From contig OZ037865.1 of assembly GCA_964035575.1 (NCBI GenBank), positions 124,001 to 188,000 on the forward strand: a stretch of 64,000 bases of DNA, in the 5' to 3' direction. A model generated the notes under the pieces. The model was not told the origin of the DNA. It worked only from the letters and a program-made list of their open reading frames with translations, and did no database searches. Numbering within the stretch: position 1 is the first letter of the stretch; each line of letters starts with the position of its first letter. Origin of the DNA: Rhynchopus sp. YZ270_cl-10. Taxonomy: Eukaryota; Euglenozoa; Diplonemea; Diplonemida; Diplonemidae. Below, one piece after another: positions 20,879-32,445 of the stretch. The position numbers and the translations under genes were made by a program.

Positions 20879-21298
20879 AATGCAAACCTATTTTAGTCTA
20901 AAAAGATAGGTGAATCACACCAGAGACCTGCCTGGCAAACCCACCTTTTTTGTGGTCACGATAGAAAATAAGCGTTTCTTTCTGATGGTCAAAATAGGGC
21001 TGGGGGTGCGGGTGGGGGTGGGGGGATTTTATACGGTATCTCTTGTGGGCTAGGCTTTGGGGAGAAGGGTAAGGGGGACTAACTAAAGAATAAGTGCAAG
21101 GGGAAAAATGTGTGTTGTCCACAGGAGTTTCCACAGCCAATAAAACACAACACGTCGTTTCAGTGAGGAGGGGGCGATGGTATTTCCCGGGGCAAGTTAG
21201 TTACACATAATGGGGATAAATAATTGTGAGTAATTACCAAAAAAACGGAATTACGGGGATGTACTACACAATCAGGGAGAAAAGAAAAAGTGAAAAGG

Positions 21299-21330
21299 GA
21301 CGAATCTAAGCAATCTATGCTTAGGTCAGC
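21299..21330 (+). repeat. Hairpin repeat A
   Basis: GACGAATCTAAGCAATCTAT followed by GCTTAGGTCAGC. Stem CTAAGC/GCTTAG is perfect while the usual loop is replaced by AATCTAT, which favours selection on pairing. Confidence 0.75.
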
Positions 21331-21518
21331 TTTGAAAAGATGAAAGTATCTTTTGAAGAATTTCTTTTGGCCTCAAAATTTGACAAAAATCTCACTACGG
21401 CCAAAAATAAGCTAGAAGCGACATGAAACTGGACATCATCATCAGTTTTTGTTTTCATGGCTTAACTTCGCTCAACTGGGGTCGCCTCTTCCCCTAAAAA
21501 ACGTTTTTCCTCTTCGTC

Positions 21519-22622
21519 TTACTGCAGAGTGCAGCCCCCTTGCACCTCTGTCGTTTTCTTTGCAGCCTGCACGTTTTGCTGGATACGTGGCGCAGAGAGA
21601 ACGAAAAGAGCAATGAGTTCATGCAGCTGTGTCGGGAGGAGTCTGTTGATCGACCCTGTCTTCGCGATGTAGAGTTTTGAAGACGCTTTCGCGAGTCGTG
21701 TCTGCCAGAGCACGAAGGAGACGAGGCCACGTCTGTGCTGCTCCCGGAAGAGGTTCGAAGGAGACGCCATGACACGCAGCTTGTTGAAGCAGGGTGGCGA
21801 CAGCTGCCCATGCGTGTCGTCGCCCCAGCACATCACACCGCCATGCGACAGGCTAGCCGCCGAATGGTACTCCCCCGCAGAGATGGCCACGACCTTGACA
21901 CCCTCAGGCATGGGCGGCACATCGCACTGCCCCCTGCTATTGTCACCCCACGCAAGAACCGTCCCATTGTCGTACAGCACCACTGAGTGCCGCGCACCGC
22001 ACGCAATGTCCACAGGACGTTTGTTCTTTTGTGGCGGAGGCGGGCGGAAGTTCGTGTCATAGCTATAAGCGCCCCAGGCGTGGATGACGCCGTCTGCGGT
22101 GATGGCAAGCGATTTGTAGCAGCCTGCAGCGATGGCAACGGCTTTTTGTGATTTGAGGTGTGGTGGGATAGATGCCTCTCCGTGGTTGTTGCGTCCGTGG
22201 GCGAGGATGCTGCCGTCTGCGAGGAGGGCGAGGAAGTGCATCTCCCCGGCAGCGATGTGGGTGGCGCCTGTGATGGTGGTGGGTGTGGCGAGCAGGCCGC
22301 TGCCCCACACCGCCACGTCCCCGTTGTTCAGCAGCGCCACCGAAAACGCTGTGCCCGCTGCTACCGTGCGTGCGCCCACTGCGTTCACCCCCGCAGGCGT
22401 CGCAGCCTGCCCTGCCAGGTTGTGCCCCCACCCCACCACACACCCATCCTCCAGCAACGCCACACTATGCGTGCCCCCGCCGGCCACAGCTATCGCACGC
22501 CCCCCCAGCTGCGGCGGCCACTTACTTGTGCTGCGTCCCCATCCGTTGTGACCCCACCCACTGACGGACCCATCCTCAAGCACCGACAGGCAGTGGCTCT
22601 TCCCACAGGCAATCCGTGTCAT
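21519..22622 (-). CDS. RCC1-like beta-propeller protein
   Basis: A single exon, 367 residues from ATG 22622. About six RCC1-type blades are visible, each with an H/S-x-x-x-L-x-x-G-x-V-x-x-W-G pattern. Examples are SHCLSVLEDGSVSGWGHN, HSVALLEDGCVVGWGHN, HSVVLYDNGTVLAWGDN and HSAASLSHGGVMCWGDD. RCC1-fold proteins range from nucleotide exchange factors to scaffolds, and nothing here picks one. The last 85 residues leave the propeller (QLHELIALFVLSAPRIQQN) and resemble no domain I know. The open frame continues upstream of 22622 without an ATG. A pyrimidine tract ending CATCACAG sits 16 nt before this ATG, which supports the start. Confidence 0.85.
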   Translation of the reverse strand: MTRIACGKSHCLSVLEDGSVSGWGHNGWGRSTSKWPPQLGGRAIAVAGGGTHSVALLEDGCVVGWGHNLAGQAATPAGVNAVGARTVAAGTAFSVALLNNGDVAVWGSGLLATPTTITGATHIAAGEMHFLALLADGSILAHGRNNHGEASIPPHLKSQKAVAIAAGCYKSLAITADGVIHAWGAYSYDTNFRPPPPQKNKRPVDIACGARHSVVLYDNGTVLAWGDNSRGQCDVPPMPEGVKVVAISAGEYHSAASLSHGGVMCWGDDTHGQLSPPCFNKLRVMASPSNLFREQHRRGLVSFVLWQTRLAKASSKLYIAKTGSINRLLPTQLHELIALFVLSAPRIQQNVQAAKKTTEVQGGCTLQ

Positions 22623-23288
22623 ATTGGGGGTGGGGATCCTGTGATGAGGAGGGTAACGGTGTGGGGGTAAAGGTAGCCCGCAAATGCGCAAACCGATTAG
22701 ATATTTGCTCCCTTTTTTTTTCACCTCTTTGTCCTAAAAATGTACAATGCGCAGTGATAAAAAAAGGGTGCAGTGGGGAGGTCTTTTGTGGTGCATTTGG
22801 GGCTTCAGACCACTATAGAATACGTGTTAGAAGGGGGAGGGGAGGAGGAGACAGGCTGAAAGAAAGCAGAGGTGCATTGCTGAGTGCAAAACACCTCCCA
22901 CACCCACCCCCAATTACCCTGTCCCGAAAAAAAAGGGTTAGAACGCTGTCGGGCCACACACCACACATCCGGAGAGGACGGTGGTGGAGGATGCGAGACA
23001 CATTGAGGGTCTCGGTTTTGTGTATATTTTTTTTTGAATGTTCAGGGTTTCCGCCAGGATTTGGGGTTTCAAAAAGGGGCAATACATGTCTTGGCGAAAC
23101 CCTGATATTTTGACAGTGTGTAACCACATACAGGGTGTCAGCTCAATGAGGAACTTTCTGCGGGAACAAAAAAAAATTACATTCGGGCGAAGCAAAGGAT
23201 CCTGGATAGCTCTAAAAAGAAGCGAAGAGATATTCGAAAGAAACAGAAATTGTGTGCGTCTCAGAACCATCATCGTTCACTACGGTCT
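22623..23288. other. Spacer between ABC and RCC1-like genes
   Basis: It contains the acceptor-like tract before RCC1 (CATCACAG ending at 22639), A/G-rich blocks, and a short sequence near 23047 (TTTCCGCCAGGATTTGG) also present near 6862. No gene seen. Confidence 0.55.
22639..22665 (-). promoter_or_regulatory. Acceptor-like tract before RCC1-like ATG
   Basis: The sense strand reads CCGTTACCCTCCTCATCACAG, one A past a strict pyrimidine run, leaving a 16-nt leader before ATG 22622. Confidence 0.45.
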
Positions 23289-26200
23289 TCACTGCGTTTG
23301 GCGTTCCACCAGCTTCCGGTACGTCATGTGGTCACCACCTCGGTCTGGTTTGTTCACGAGCTCGGTGTGCGTCCCCTGTTCGACCACAGTACCTTTGTCG
23401 AGAACGAAAATGCAGTCGGCCTGAAGAGTGGTGGAAATAATGAGCAAGATCAACAGCACGAAAAGAACACTTAAAACGAATGGCAAAAGGGGAAACTTTG
23501 TATGGGTGTAAAAGAAGAAAAAGAAAAGGCGTGAAACCCACTGGTGTGACTCGGATTGGTACATACCCGCACAACAGTAGAGAGGCGGTGCGCGATGACA
23601 AGCGTGGTGCGTCCCTTCGACGCCTCCTCAAGCGCCTTCTGCACAAGCATCTCGGACTTCGCGTCCAATGCAGACGTGGCCTCGTCGAGGAGGAGGATCT
23701 GTGAGGTATGTAGGGTTGGTCATAATGCATACGTGGTAGGCACACTGATGGGATGTGAATTGAAATACAAAGCCCTCCGTGAGTGTAACTAAGGAGTAGA
23801 AGTTTTTACGATGAACCTAGCTAGGGTTTGTGTGAGTGTTGTGTGCACGTCGATACAACAGCGCACGTGAGGTCGGTCCCCGCTGTCACTTATCCAGATC
23901 GCGCCGATCCCAGTTGGCCAGAGTGCCCGGAATTGCGTGATGGCATCGCATGTGCACTGCTCAAGCTGTGCGAACTCGACCGTCACGACACCAAGTTTCC
24001 CATCGAAAGTTTGGTGTCGTGACGGTCGAGTTCGCACAGCTTGAGCAGTGCAAATTTGCGATGCAGGGTCAGAACTGGGCTGCGCACCAACCCTGTTGTC
24101 ACGAGAATAGTTGAGGGGACGAAGTGTCGCTCCTTGCGTCTCGTCCGGGTGAATGACGCTGTCTGCCAAAACGCGACTGTGTTTGCAACCATAGCAATGA
24201 CAGAAGACAAAATCACAGAGCTTCTAAGTACCATGACGAGGTTTATTAACCCACATGCATTCAAATGATAATTTTGTAGAAGCTGAAGTACGGCGCGGGT
24301 TTATTAACCAGATGCAGGTTGTGGAAGTAACAGTGCATTTCATAAACACGCAGACTAAATAACACACACCTTTGGGTCCTGCATCATCGCCCGTGCAATA
24401 GCGATCCTCTGCTTCTGCCCACCCGAGAGCATGACCCCCTTCTCGCCAACCTCAGACTCAAACCCTTTTGGGAGGCGTTCAATGAACTCTGTTGCGTTCG
24501 CGATGTCTGCTGCAGTGCGCACACGCTGCATGAACGCGGCCTTGACGGCAGGGTTGCTTTGTATCGCGCACAGCACGTCACCGCCACCTTCCCCTTCCCC
24601 TTCCCCCAGCACCGAGTACACGATGTTCTCGAAGACGCTTCCCGAGAACAGAACAGGCTCCTGCCCCACAATGGCAATCTTCGAGTGGATCTCTTCCGGC
24701 GCGATCTGCCCTATGTCTACACCCCCAAGCATGATGCGTCCAGCTGAAGGCTCGTAGAAACGTTCGAGCAGGTGGAACAGCGTGGACTTGCCTGCACCAG
24801 AGAGGCCTACAAGGGCAATCACCTTGCCAGGTTCAGCCTCCAAGGTAATGCCCTTGAGCACAGCCTCCTTGCGTGTGGGGTACTGGAAGTGCACGTCTTG
24901 GAAGGAGATGACCGCTGTGTCAGTGATGGCGCCGTGTGCTGGGTTAGTGGGTGGCAGCATCTGGACCTGCCTGTCTAGGATTTTGAACACTTTTGCGCCG
25001 GCGCCAGTCGATTTGATGAGGTTCGTGAAGCAGTTGAGCAGCGAGGAGACCCACTGCTGCAGCTGTGCCTGGTAGAGCATAAAGGCCAAGAGCACGGTGG
25101 TGGAGACGTCGTGGTGCTTCACGAGGTAGACCCCGTAGATGAGGATCACTGCCTGCACGCAGGTGTTGATGAGGAAGGTTGCGATCGTCATGTAGTACAG
25201 CGCCTGCATGAAGACCTGCTTCACGTTGAGCTTGTACCACGTGTCGACCTCCTTGTCGTAGCGCTGTGCTTCGTGCTCCTGGTTGTGGAAGGAGTACACC
25301 GTGCGCACCGCACTCAGCACCTCCTGCGCGACGCTGTTGGACGCGGCAAGGGAGGTCTGTACCTTTTCTGCGTTCTTCTGCAGCCAGTCGCCGTAGACCT
25401 TGCCCACTGCCGCACAGAGGGGGATCACTGCGATCACGGACAGCGCGAGACGCCACTCACGCACAAACATGTACACCGTGATCCCCACGATGCGTCCCAG
25501 AGACTCTATCGTCCACCGGAACACCCACGTCAGGTCGTTCCCCATCTCTGCGGTGTCGACCTGGAGGCGGCTGGTCGCGTCGCCTGAGGACGTGGCGTCG
25601 TAGTAGCCTACCTCCTGCCGCAGGAAGGTGCGGTAGAGCGTGCCACGCAGGCGCTTCACAAGACGCTGCTGCGCGTAGCCGAAGAGGTAGAAGTTCCAGA
25701 AGTCGAGCACCGCATCGACAGTGCCCGCACCCATCAGCAGCAGCACGTTGAAGCGTGCACCGCTGTAGTCGTCGTTCGTCAGGCAGCCGATGGACTCCGC
25801 AACGAAGTGGGGCACAGCAAGACTGAACGGCAGACGGATCAGCAGCGCAATACACCCTGCCGCAAGCAGACGCGACTCGGGGCGTGCCAGCGCGAGGAGA
25901 CGCTTCCAGCCGTAGTTGTGCTCCTCCTCCTTCTCCTCCTTATCCTCGTCGTCATCGTCGTCCTTCTCCTCATCCAGCAAGGGAGCCCCCTCATCCTGAT
26001 CCTCTATGTCATCGTGTGTCGCATTCAGCGTTGAGCTCTGTGCAGCGGGCGCATGCTGTCGAAGTGGTGGGTCTGGACGCTCACGGATTTGGCAGAATAC
26101 GTCGAAGATGAGTACTGCACAGTTGCAGCACATTGCAAAGACGGGCACACCGCAGACGACAGCGACGGCAGTGGTCTTGAAGCTGCTGCGGTCTGCAAGA

Positions 26201-26505
26201 CAGGACAGGGAGAGAAGCACGCCTGTGGAGAGCTCCGCTGCGCAGGCCAGCGCAAGGGTCGTACGACGCATGGCTGGTGACGCGATACTACGCACACATG
26301 ACACAAGCAGCAGCACCGCAAGCAGCCACAGGCAGCACGCTACCAGACGCGCCAGCACCTTCACCAGCACTGCCGCACCCTCCACAGACTCGTGCATGTC
26401 TTCAGTCACATACTCCCGCACAGCCTCTACAGGCCACACCATCAACCCCACACCCGCACCACCAAACAGCACCGCATTCACGACCACAGCAAACCTCAGC
26501 GACAT
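23289..26505 (-). CDS. ABCB/TAP-type ABC half transporter, 3 exons
   Basis: ABC exporters of this type use ATP to move substrates across a membrane and work as dimers of half molecules. Exons read 26505-24370, 23698-23567 and 23420-23289, giving 799 residues. Introns begin GTGTGT and GTATGT and end CACAG and TTCAG. Residues 1 to about 150 hold hydrophobic segments before the core, as in TAP/ABCB9-like or ABCB6-like proteins. An acidic linker follows ([18 protein letters not shown]). The six-helix core spans about 210-510. The nucleotide-binding domain has Walker [10 protein letters not shown] (about 568), signature [15 protein letters not shown] (about 693), Walker [13 protein letters not shown] (exon 2) and switch His IAHRLSTV. 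All key residues are present. Intron 1 (671 nt) carries a foldback and A and B repeats. The first in-frame ATG is at 26505. Confidence 0.93.
23759..23790 (+). repeat. Hairpin repeat B inside ABC intron 1
   Basis: TTGAAATACAAAGCCCTCCG followed by TGAGTGTAAC. It sits inside an intron, so the family is not confined to intergenic DNA. Confidence 0.65.
23809..23840 (+). repeat. Hairpin repeat A inside ABC intron 1
   Basis: ACGATGAACCTAGCTAGGGT. The loop is almost lost and the stem has become CCTAG/CTAGG. Confidence 0.55.
23943..24065. mobile_element. Perfect foldback in ABC intron 1
   Basis: Arms 23953-23994 and 24011-24052 are 42-bp perfect complements around a 16-nt loop. Weaker matching continues outward (GCATCGCA against TGCGATGC, and CCCAGTT against AACTGGG) to about 23905 and 24090. 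Perfect arms suggest recent origin or gene conversion. It could fold strongly within the pre-mRNA. Confidence 0.85.
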
Positions 26506-26568
26506 CGTGAAAAGAGACCCTTTAGGGCAGTGTTGGTTTAGCACAGCACCCCAAAAGTTTAGTACAGA

Positions 26569-26611
26569 TTAATACAGGTTTACTACACCTGTTTTAAACA
26601 CCCTGTATTAA
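26569..26611. repeat. 10-bp stem-loop near ABC start
   Basis: TTAATACAGG faces CCTGTATTAA across 23 nt, about 65 nt upstream of the ABC start codon. Confidence 0.5.
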
Positions 26612-27209
26612 ACCTGCCAAATTTATTATAGGGGGTCTGAAGTGAGGGTGAGGATGGGAAGATCACCTGCAGCTCAATCACAAATTCTGGGAGCTTTTTT
26701 TTTCTTCATCTGAGCGAGGAAATGGGGGAGGGGGGAGTTTTTTTTTTGGACAAAAATGATGATATGAATTGGCGTTCCCCGCCCTCCCGGACCTCCCCAC
26801 TATTCCAACAAAACAAATTATCATAAAATACGTCTAGTAGACTACCCCGTTTTTTTTTTTGACTATCTATCTAAAAAAATAATGAAATATCGTTGCCAAA
26901 TGACTGCCTCTTGGGCACACATCTCACAACGGAGAAGTTGCAAAAGCGACAACAACTTCAGACTCACCGTCGGACGCAGGCGTAGCCGGTCTAATGAGAA
27001 AAATATAAAAATGGAATAAAGGGGTTCGTTGTAAGGATCTATTTGCACACAAATCCTCACATCGACGGGTCCTCCGTGTATGTTTCCATAACCCACGCCC
27101 CCACGTAATTTACCTTGAAAAAAACGCATGGGGGAAAAGAGGTATTTTGGGTTCATGTTTATTTGGGTATTCGCTCAACCCAAAATAAGCTAAAAAAACA
27201 AAGCTAATA

Positions 27210-27246
27210 AGGTGATGAACCTAAGCCTCTGTGCTGAGCCACCAAA
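27210..27246 (+). repeat. Hairpin repeat A
   Basis: GTGATGAACCTAAGCCTCTG followed by TGCTGAGCCACC. The stem CTAAGC/GCTGAG has one mismatch. Confidence 0.7.
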
Positions 27247-27480
27247 ACCCACCAAAACACATGAGGGCTATAGTGGGTGCGACTGCAATGTGGACAAGAG
27301 AAGGGGGTACGCTACGCCCAATAAATTTTCAACAAAAGATTTTCATACCGACACAGTGAACTGCTACGATAAAAGAAGTTGAGAAAAACCTCCGTCACAA
27401 TGCTATTTGCAAAAAAAGAAGAAGAAGAAAAAATGAAGTTGAAAGTGCAAACGCCTCAAAAAACAACCAAAGAAAAGTTT

Positions 27481-27510
27481 AGAAGATGAACCTATGCTAG
27501 CCTCTGAACA
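27481..27510 (+). repeat. Hairpin repeat A (divergent)
   Basis: AAGATGAACCTATGCTAGCC followed by TCTGAAC. A weak B-like head (GTTGAAAGTGCAAACGCCTC) precedes it at about 27437. Confidence 0.5.
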
Positions 27511-27530
27511 AATTCATTATAGGATGAAAG

Positions 27531-27663
27531 GGGGTACTGTTACCCAAACACAGTCACAAAAAATTCACCAAATCGAAGATGTGATTCAACAAAAATTCAC
27601 ATTTCTTTTGATCTCATTTTTTTCGTTTGTAAATTTTTGTGTGACTGTGAGTAAAAGTACCCA
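27531..27663. mobile_element. Small foldback element, about 133 bp
   Basis: The arms begin GGGTACTGTTACCC and continue CACAGTCACAAAAAATT. The other end reads AATTTTTGTGTGACTGTG and ends AAGTACCC. It is MITE-like. Confidence 0.65.
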
Positions 27664-28165
27664 AGCAAACCTTCTAAGCACCCATGAAAGCTTACTTCTC
27701 TTAAGTAAATGGGTCGTAACATGACATTGTACCCCCAAAAAAATATAAACACTTTAAAAATGTTGCTTCTCACGCACTGATTGTGTTATTGTTAGGTTCT
27801 ATGTGGAAGACTCTTGCAGTCGACAGCCCCTCTCCCCGAGCTTGGGAAAGATTGTTTTTTATTAAAATAACATAATGAATTTGGAGCAAAAACAGAACAA
27901 AGAACCCTTGCGAGATTGCTTAATTCTCTTTTTCATAGATGCGTAATTTTTTTTTTCGCGCTTTTTCGCACACCCCATTGAAAGGGTGGTGAGATATCTC
28001 AAATATAAACAGAACCTGACCTGAAAAAAAAAAGTGTTCAGTTGGTAACGTGCAGACACCACTGCTGGGATGAAGGAACTCTACTTTTACTCCACCAAGC
28101 TGTATCCCGAGTGCACAGCTGTTGACCTTTTACTGAACTATTATGATAACAAAATGAAGAGTTTG

Positions 28166-28196
28166 CAAGATGAACCTCCGTGCAGAGTCATCAAAA
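28166..28196 (+). repeat. Hairpin repeat A (divergent)
   Basis: AAGATGAACCTCCGTGCAGA followed by GTCATC. Only the head and CTC core are clear. Confidence 0.45.
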
Positions 28197-28309
28197 TAAA
28201 AGTTGAAAGACGAAACGCCGAATCTTTCAAAGAAAATTACAAAAAAAAAAAAAGATGCCAAAAAACGAGAATAGAAATGGAAGTTGAAAAAAATGCCCAC
28301 ATCTCTGTT

Positions 28310-28335
28310 GACGCAGGCACCTCAGCTCTCCGCAG
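28310..28335 (+). repeat. Hairpin repeat C (weak)
   Basis: TTGACGCAGGCACCTCAGCT shares the GCAGGCACCTC head of family C. Confidence 0.4.
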
Positions 28336-28433
28336 GGTTTTCGAACCACAGAGAACATTGTTCTAGGATTGAGGAGGAAGGATTACAAACCATATCCTGT
28401 CGCACAGCCGTGCCGACGTCAGGCTTCTGACAA

Positions 28434-28480
28434 TGTCCACAATTCACAACACGACAAGGGTCGTTTGTGAATCGTGGACA
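28434..28480. repeat. Hairpin 3' of the polycystin gene
   Basis: TGTCCACAATTCACAACACG and its near complement ending TGTGAATCGTGGACA form a 20-bp stem about 125 bp past the polycystin stop. It may be a miniature foldback. A 3'-end role is possible but unsupported. Confidence 0.6.
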
Positions 28481-28604
28481 TACACATACGACAAAAAAGC
28501 TGAAAGACGAATGCGACTCACGCACACCCAATGCAAAGTGGTGATGTTCTGACCAGGGTCTGAATCACACACAATGCTTCACGTTTCCCATAAGTTCCGG
28601 CTTG

Positions 28605-31600
28605 TCACGCTGGGGGCGACAACCGACCACTGCCTGCCACAAGCGGGGACTGCGGCGCACTGGGCATATCAACGACACCCTCTACAAGCGTGGTCCGCTT
28701 CACAGAGGAGTTGAGCCCCCCTCCCTCCTCCTCCCTCGCTTGCCTGCCACGTCTGGAACGCACACTGGAGTCAAGCCTGTCGCCATTCCGCCTGCCATGT
28801 GCCTTGGGTGTGTTGGTTGGGGTGAACTCTTCGTCGAGAGGGTTGTTCGTACGCTCTGTGAAGGACGCAAAGAGAGGTGCTGGGGGTGGTGCAGGCGACG
28901 TCACACCACCACCATTGCGCCCGACGGTGCCTGCCTTGTGGTCGGTAGGCTGCTGCTGATGCGGTGCTGCGGCCATGACGTGAGGGACGTTGAGCATCTC
29001 AAGGAGGTCGTCCATGTTGTCGAGCAGGTCGTCCATCGGCTCCTCCATCTTCTTCTGTAGTGTCGACAGTCTGCTTTCCAGCGCAAACTTAACGTTGCGC
29101 GTGAGCTGTGGCGGGAGGCTGTACACATTGTTGTCGATGTTGTGCGTCGCCGCGTGGATGTCCGTGATACGCCCGGTGCCGAGCTCTGCCTGCACCGCAT
29201 GCAGGTCGCCCAGGGACTCCTGCAGCAGACGTTCATGCTCCTCGGTGTTTTTGCCCACACCCTCGACCTTCTCCTCGACGGCACCCATCTTCTGCTGCAT
29301 GAGCTGAGCGGCGCGTTCGCCACGGCGCAGGGCGCGCGAGCCAAAGGAGGTCTCGTTGCTGGCCTTCGTGAAGATGCGCTTCACTGCGTCGGGGTGGAGG
29401 TGCTTCAGCTTGTTGCGCAGGTCCACCAGCGAGAGGTACTGCGGGTCAGCCTCGTCGCTGCTGCTCTCCAGCAGCTTCTTCTTCTTCTTCTTCTGCAGGC
29501 GGCGGCGGCGGCGGGGCGTCACCGCAGTGCTCTCGGAAGAGGAGGAGCTAGCGCTCATGTCAAGGATCTGGATGGCCTTGATGCGGTCCACGACGTAGTT
29601 GCCTTTGACCAGGGCAAGCGCCTTGTTGGGCCCATCGTTGCTGCTGCTGCTGCTCGCAGCATCGGCGCGGGAGGTGCGCTTCTTGACACGGCGCTGCTTC
29701 CCCTCAGCGTCGTAGTAGTAGTCGTAAGACTTCGTCGCCGCACGCTGCACAGAGTTGTTCTGGAAGGCGAACGGCTGCCCCCTTGACGTAAGGCGCCCGA
29801 AGAACTTCTTAATGTCGCGCAGAACGGACTTCATCTTCCACGATGGTGCCTTACCTTCACCGTTCTCGCCCTTCGCGTTCTCCTTCACAATGTTGAAGGA
29901 CGACGTGATGATAGCCAGCACCATGTTCAGCAGCACCAGCCAGGCAAGGGAAAAGAACAGCCCAAAGTAGATGATGCTCCAGATGCTTTCAATCTGACGG
30001 AACTGGTCGTAGTTGTCGATCTCCGCAGAGAACAGCAGACGCACCATGTACCCTGCCGACTTCGCAACAGTGTTGAACTCACGTAGGTCTGCGCCAAAGG
30101 CGAGGTTTCCTGCAAACACAAAGCCCATGAAGATGATAAAGAAGATGATGACCAGCGAGATCAGCGATCCTGTCGCGACCTTGATCGTTTCCGTCAAGCT
30201 GTTCAGACGCTCGTTGTACTGCACATAGGAGAAGAGGCGCAGCCACGCGAAGATGACAGCAGACGCGTACACCACCTTCTCCTTCTTCGCAAGGTGTACG
30301 TAGTGCACAAGGTCGTTCCACACCGTGACGTCTGCCTCCATCTCAGGCGTGTCGAGCGTCAGGTCACTTCTGTTCGTCATGCTGATGCCCTGGCTCCACA
30401 TCATCCACTTAAAGGTGTACGCCGCAGCAAAGAGCCCTGTGAAGCCAAACTCAAAGAAGATGTAGAAGTCCACTGCCTGCACCCACGCCCACGCCTTCGA
30501 CTTCACCTTGCTCCACCGTGAGCGCGACTTGTCAGACGACGCGTCCTCGTCCTCAATATGGTTTACATCGTGCATGTCTTTGTTGTGCTTCCAGCTGAGG
30601 TACACCGCAAGGACACTCCACACTATGTACAGCGTGACAATGATGTCCAACGCAAACATGACACGGTTTTTGACGGAGTGCAGCGAGAACAGGTGGAACG
30701 GCACGGAACGGATCTGCGGGAGCCACACACCCACAGGGAGGATCTCAACGAAGTGTGTCACGAGGATGAAGTGTCGCGAATGCGGGTTGTAGAGGAGCTG
30801 CTCCACACCCACTGCACGCGTCTGCTCGTCGATCCAGCGGTTGTTCTTCAAGCCTTGGACAGTGCGCATGACGCTAGGTGTGGCGTCGACGCAGGACGCA
30901 TTCGTGGTGTTGTAGTAGCACCCCGAGACCAGGCAGAACGTCTCTGTGATGTACTCTGTGCACGAGGGGTGGCAGCCGGTCCCGCTCCACGCGCAGAGGT
31001 CTTCCGACTCAAGGCAGCGCTGCTCGGAGCTCAGCCCGTAGCACCTACTCGCGTTCGACACACAGGCCGCCTCTTCAGGCACCCAGTGGCAGCCAAACTC
31101 GTTTCCACACCCAGTAGGCTCGCGTGTCTCCCCGCAGTCCTTCACCAACAGCTCACCACGGATGTGCTGCAGCTGCTTCTTCAGCTGCGCAGCACGCAGG
31201 TAGTCCTCCTCCTCCACGGCCAGCTGCTTCAGAAGCGACAATTCACGTGACGCTCGTGCCTCCAGAGGTGCGTTGGGGAGAAGTGTTGTGAAGCTGTTCA
31301 ACGCATCGGCGTACGTCTCGACTTTGGCTGTGGGGGTAAGGGTGGAGGATAGATAGAGAATATTCATTAAAATGCTGCATACCATTGAGCACCAACCCGT
31401 CTAAGGGCCTCTCGAGATCGCAGTTCGCCTTAAACAGCGGCGACCCATCCTTCAGCAGCGGGCCGTACGCCGAGGTATTCGCATCTGAGTCGGAGTACTC
31501 ACTCAGACAGTACGCAGGGGCCGCGTACTTCCTGTGCGGCGAGATGGCGTGCAGCTCTGCGTTGTCAGAACACTCGCTCATCAGGCCTCTGAACTGGATG

Positions 31601-32124
31601 AGCGCACTGAAGGAGGTCACCTGGAAGACATACTCATCCGAGGGAATCGATATCCCGAGCCCACTCTCCTCTGTGAGAGCAACACGTTCCAGCCACGTCC
31701 AGAACGTCTTTTCGGAGTCCACTTTGTGAAACTGGTCTGAGGAGAGCAGCAGCACGTCCTTCGCGTACGCATTGGCCCAGTACCCTGTGGGGTCGTCCTT
31801 GCGCTGCAGGAGAAGCGAGATGGAGATGAGCAGCAGCACTAAGAGGTAGATCGGCAGGCTCTTGTAGAGCTGTGTCTTCGAGACGTCCTTCTTGAGGTAG
31901 CGCAGAATCGACTTCTTTTCGATTTCACTCGGCAATCTGCTGGACACATTCGCCTCCCTCGCAAAGGCCACCTTCTTAGGTGACTCTGACCCCCCCTTCG
32001 CTCCCTTAGACCCTTTGTTCCCATACCCCTGATTCGTGTGCCGTGTATGCGCCAGCAACGCACGGTCGCTATGCACGATCTGCGACAACTCCACCTCATC
32101 CTCCTTTACAGGTGTGTGCTCCAT
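28605..32124 (-). CDS. Polycystin-type (PKD2/TRPP) cation channel, 2 exons
   Basis: PKD2-family TRP channels pass calcium and other cations, often in cilia. Exons are 32124-31383 and 31327-28605, split by a 55-nt intron (GTATGC to CCACAG), giving 1154 residues. TM1 is at about 90-106 (PIYLLVLLLISISLLL). The extracellular domain contains a Cys-rich stretch (CGNEFGCHW, CYGLSSEQRCLESEDLC, CLVSGCYYNTTNASC). It then has the polycystin signature NNRWIDEQTRAVGVEQLLYN. Further TM segments follow, then a pore region with MGFVFAGNLAFG and the last helix LVLLNMVLAIITSSFNIVKEN. The cytoplasmic tail has basic and Ser-rich blocks and a probable coiled coil (ERAAQLMQQKMGAVEEKVEG). The Cys-rich insertion is more elaborate than in animal PKD2. 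An upstream frame to 32181 lacks an ATG. Confidence 0.92.
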
Positions 32125-32445
32125 CAGGGCAGTGGCAGGTTTGAACCCCAGGTGTGAAGCACCAAAAAAGGTCAAAACCACTCTCCCTGACTGATATTAT
32201 TAGATACCAGCTTGGGCCACAGGAGGGGGAGAGGGACGGTGTATCTTTACCGCATATTTTTTTTCAAAAAAAATGTAATAAAAGGAGTGTGTGGGGAGCT
32301 GAAGGGATGTGTGCGAATGGGAGGAGTGGTGCATATTATGTGATAAAGAGAGTGAAGTCGGGGCTGCGTGGACCACTTCTGTGTTGATGTGAAATTACCC
32401 ACAAAAAAAAGATACGGCGTTACTATGGGCCTCGAAGTGTTACGA

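Larger units (their letters stand above)
20744..21518. other. Spacer between RCC1-like and Canopy genes
   Basis: It contains an acceptor-like CTAACCCACACTCAG ending at 20770, A copies at 20842 and 21299, and G-runs. No gene seen. Confidence 0.6.
26506..28604. other. Spacer between polycystin and ABC genes
   Basis: It holds three A copies, weak B and C copies, and three foldbacks (26569-26611, 27531-27663, 28434-28480). An AAAG 14 nt before the ABC ATG (26520) may be an acceptor. No gene seen. Confidence 0.6.
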
